From: Rhizorhabdus sp.
GTDB lineage: Bacteria > Pseudomonadota > Alphaproteobacteria > Sphingomonadales > Sphingomonadaceae
NCBI GenBank assembly: GCA_004297635.1
Contig: SCUQ01000357.1
Span: 1 to 8,021, forward strand
Length of the DNA stretch: 8,021 nt
Reading direction: 5' to 3'
Shown piece by piece: positions 6,227 to 8,021 of this stretch; within the stretch, counting starts at the first letter, position 1, and every line of letters begins with the position of its first letter. Made by a program: the position numbers and the translations under genes. The notes under the pieces were generated by a model, which did no database searches, had not been told where the DNA came from, and worked only from the letters and a program-made list of their open reading frames with translations.

Positions 6227-7722
6227 TCAGGCCAGCACGTCCTTATAGTCTTCGCGCAACTGCGTCTTCTGCACCTTGCCCATGGCGTTCTTGGGCAGGG
6301 CATCGACGAAGACGATCGCGCGGGGCTGTTTGTAGCGGGCAAGCCGGTCCACGATTCCCGCCCGGATCGCGTCCGCATCGGCAAAATCCTTGTCACGCGG
6401 CACGACGACAGCGACCGGCGCTTCGCCCAGCTCGCGATGCGGCACGGCGACGACCGCCGACTCATGCACCTGCGGCAATTCGTCGAGCGCTGCTTCGACC
6501 TCGGCCGGATAGACGTTATAGCCGCCCGAGATGATCAGGTCCTTGGCGCGCCCGACGATGCTGATATATAGCCGCGCTCGTCGACCAGGCCGAGATCGCC
6601 GGAAATGAAATAACCGTCGCGGAACTCGGCGGCGGTCTTCTCCGGCATGCGCCAATAGCCCTGGAAGACATTGGGGCCGGCGATTTCGATCACGCCCACG
6701 TCGCCCTGCGGCAGCGCGGCGCCCGTATCCGGATCGGCAATACGTATAGAGACGCCGGGCATGGGCATGCCCACCGTTCCCGCGATCCGATCACCCGCAT
6801 AAGGGTTGGAGATCGTCATGTTCGTCTCGGTCATGCCATAGCGCTCGAGGATGGCGTGACCGGTGCGTTCGCTGAATTCGCGGTGGATGTCGGCCGATAG
6901 CGGCGCCGATCCCGAGACGAACAGCCGGATATGCCGCACGAGATCGCCGGTGAAGCCGGGATCGTCGAGCAGGCGGATATAGAAGGTCGGCACCCCCATC
7001 ATGCAGGTCGCGCGCGGCAGCGCCGCCAGCATCGCCTGCGCGTCGAACTTCGGTAGGAAGATCATCGCCGCGCCCGCCGCCAGGACGGTGTTGGTGCCGA
7101 CGAACAGGCCATGGGTGTGGAAGATCGGCAGCGCGTGCAGCAGCACGTCGTCGCCGGTGAACGCCCAGGCATCCTTCAGCATGAAGGCGTTGGACCCGAG
7201 ATTGTCATGGCTGAGCATCGCCCCCTTGGAGCGGCCTGTTGTGCCCGATGTGTAGAGGATCGCAGCGAGATCGCCATCCTCCCGCACGGCATCGTCGAAA
7301 CCGCTAGGCTGGCCGGCGGCCTGGCCGGCAAGGCTTTCCAGCGTCTCCACCCGCGGCACGCCGACCGCCTTCGCCAGAGGCTCGATCGACGGAAGCGTCG
7401 CGGGATCGCAGACGAACAGCGCAGGTTCGGCATCGCGCATGAAATAATCGAGTTCGCCGGCCGTGTAGGCAGTGTTGAGCGGCAGGAAGACCGCCCCGGC
7501 CCTGAGCGCCCCCAGATAGAGCATCAGCATGTCGATGCTCTTGTTCGCCTGAACCGCGACCCGATCCCCCACGCCGACGCCCAAGGCACGCAGCATATGG
7601 GCGAACCCCGCCGAGCGGCGCGCGACGTCGCCATAGGTGACGATGCTGCCGTCGGGCAGATGGGCGAAAGGCGTTGCGGGATCGGGGAAGCCGGCGGCAA
7701 GGCGCGAATAGAGATTGCTCAT
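6227..7722 (-). pseudogene. matB: Malonyl-CoA synthetase (MatB), frameshifted by an extra AT dinucleotide
   Basis: MatB joins malonate, ATP and CoA to malonyl-CoA in the cytoplasm. The frame from ATG 7722 gives an AMP-binding domain strongly resembling rhizobial MatB: LPLNTAYTAGELDYF near residue 80, the ATP P-loop TSGTTGRSKG (158-167), ALPIFHTHGLFV, ERYGMTETNM, RIAGTVGMPMPGV and GYWRMPEKTAAEF. After DERGYI (about residue 386) it runs into unrelated ASSGAPRT and a stop at 6535. The missing part continues in another frame as SIVGRAKDLIISGGYNVYP through PKNAMGKVQK, whose GK holds the family's catalytic lysine, to a stop at 6227. Removing two bases restores about 497 residues, the normal MatB length. 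As written, the product lacks the whole C-terminal lid domain and should be inactive. It lies 10 bp after the flippase gene with a good ribosome binding site, so the two are probably co-transcribed. No matA or matC is in view. The break may be a real mutation or a sequence error. Confidence 0.88.
6564..6570. other. Frameshift site in matB: short AT/TA dinucleotide run
   Basis: On the coding strand the bases after the Gly-Tyr codons read TATATATC where TATATC would keep the frame. With one AT removed, the codons give Gly-Tyr-Ile-Ser-Ile-Val-Gly-Arg, the conserved sequence of this enzyme family. The net change is +2 nucleotides, consistent with slippage in a dinucleotide repeat. Adding one base instead would restore the frame but leave one residue too many. 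Confidence 0.85.
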
Positions 7723-7728
7723 GCCGGA

Positions 7729-7734
7729 CCTCTT
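7729..7734 (-). promoter_or_regulatory. Ribosome binding site of matB overlapping the flippase stop
   Basis: On the minus strand AAGAGG (7729-7734) shares its first two bases with the TAA stop of the upstream flippase gene and ends 6 bases before the matB ATG (7720-7722). It is the strongest Shine-Dalgarno match in the window, fixes the matB start, and suggests translational coupling of the two genes. Confidence 0.7.
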
Positions 7735-8021
7735 AGAACCTCTGCGGCCGCTTCGGCAACGCCATCACGCTGCGCCCCATCCATATCCGCCCCAGCAGCG
7801 CCGCCATCACCGTCGCGATCGCGGCAGCGGTGGCATCGAGCATGGGCAGCAGCGCGAACAGCAGGACGGTGAACAGGGCCGCTCCCACGAGGCGGATGCG
7901 TAATATCGTGGCGGCGCGGCCATGTGCGACGAGCAGGGGTTCGAGCGCGAAACCCGACAGGTCGATCGCCACGCCGACCGCGAGGATGGCGAGCGTCGCA
8001 TAGGCGAAATCATAGGCGCTG
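7733..8021 (-). CDS. C-terminal part of a probable polysaccharide flippase (Wzx/PST-like membrane protein)
   Basis: The frame is open without a stop from the window edge at 8021 down to TAA at 7733-7735, giving at least 95 residues; the gene's start lies outside the window. A GTG codon at 7972 could be misread as a start, but coding-like sequence (YDFAYATLAILAVGV) continues upstream of it. The visible part has a hydrophobic segment (AYATLAILAVGVAIDLSGFA), a short charged region with EPLLVAHGR, then two further segments (RLVGAALFTVLLFALLP and AAIATVMAALLGRIWMG) and a basic end. This pattern fits the last membrane helices of an oligosaccharide flippase of the MATE/MOP superfamily, which moves lipid-linked sugars across the inner membrane. 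With so little visible, another multi-pass membrane protein cannot be excluded. matB follows 10 bp downstream. Confidence 0.55.
   Translation of the reverse strand, partial: SAYDFAYATLAILAVGVAIDLSGFALEPLLVAHGRAATILRIRLVGAALFTVLLFALLPMLDATAAAIATVMAALLGRIWMGRSVMALPKRPQRF

Noticed and set aside
6563..6573. Programmed ribosomal frameshifting in matB
   Set aside because: TATATATC is not a known slippery heptamer, no stimulating structure is evident, and MatB enzymes are normally encoded in one frame. Mutation or sequence error is simpler.
6227..6655. The 142-codon frame with ATG at 6655 as a separate small gene
   Set aside because: Its first 30 residues are out-of-frame matB sequence. The real coding part is the C-terminal domain of matB displaced by the frameshift.
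1..8021. Search for a defence system, mobile element, CRISPR array, tRNA or biosynthetic cluster
   Set aside because: No repeats with regular spacing, transposase or integrase motifs, clover-leaf sequences or linked biosynthetic genes were seen. The genes are ordinary housekeeping and envelope functions.

Overview
The window is G+C-rich (about two thirds by eye) chromosomal DNA with strong G/C preference at third codon positions. It most resembles an alphaproteobacterium of the Sphingomonadaceae type. That assignment rests on codon style, the small unlinked housekeeping genes, poorly conserved Shine-Dalgarno sites and general protein resemblance, not on a marker gene, so it is an inference. 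No RNA gene, insertion sequence, CRISPR array, phage gene or defence system is visible. The content is ordinary core genome.

Layout, left to right. Bases 1-12 are not genomic: they match the 3' end of the standard Illumina sequencing adapter, so the window begins at a contig end with untrimmed adapter. This cuts off the C-terminal part of prfC (peptide chain release factor 3, minus strand, 12-965) and creates a false stop codon at the junction. Only 30 bp separate prfC from a divergent HI0933/YhiN-type flavoprotein gene (996-2180, plus). The flavoprotein gene converges on, and overlaps by 55 bp, a membrane acyltransferase-3 family gene (2126-3292, minus). A 283-bp spacer (3293-3575) with no convincing gene then leads to a DEAD-box RNA helicase of the DeaD/CsdA type with a DbpA-like RNA-binding domain and a Gly/Pro/Arg tail (3576-5372, plus). 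A 143-bp spacer follows, then an exported cyclophilin-type peptidylprolyl isomerase (5516-6190, plus).

The right end is on the minus strand. A gene for the last membrane segments of a probable polysaccharide flippase (7733 to beyond 8021) runs into a malonyl-CoA synthetase gene, matB (6227-7722), only 10 bp downstream, with a good ribosome binding site that overlaps the flippase stop codon. matB is broken by an extra AT dinucleotide in a short TATATA run at 6564-6570. The reading frame is lost just before the domain hinge, and the C-terminal domain with the catalytic lysine continues intact in another frame. A GC-rich hairpin sits between the convergent isomerase and matB genes.

The genes do not form one pathway. 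prfC, the helicase and the isomerase serve translation, RNA metabolism and envelope protein folding. The acyltransferase and flippase suggest surface polysaccharide modification and export. matB would activate malonate for fatty-acid or related synthesis. The two observations most worth checking are the adapter-made stop in prfC and the frameshift in matB. I found no credible novel system.
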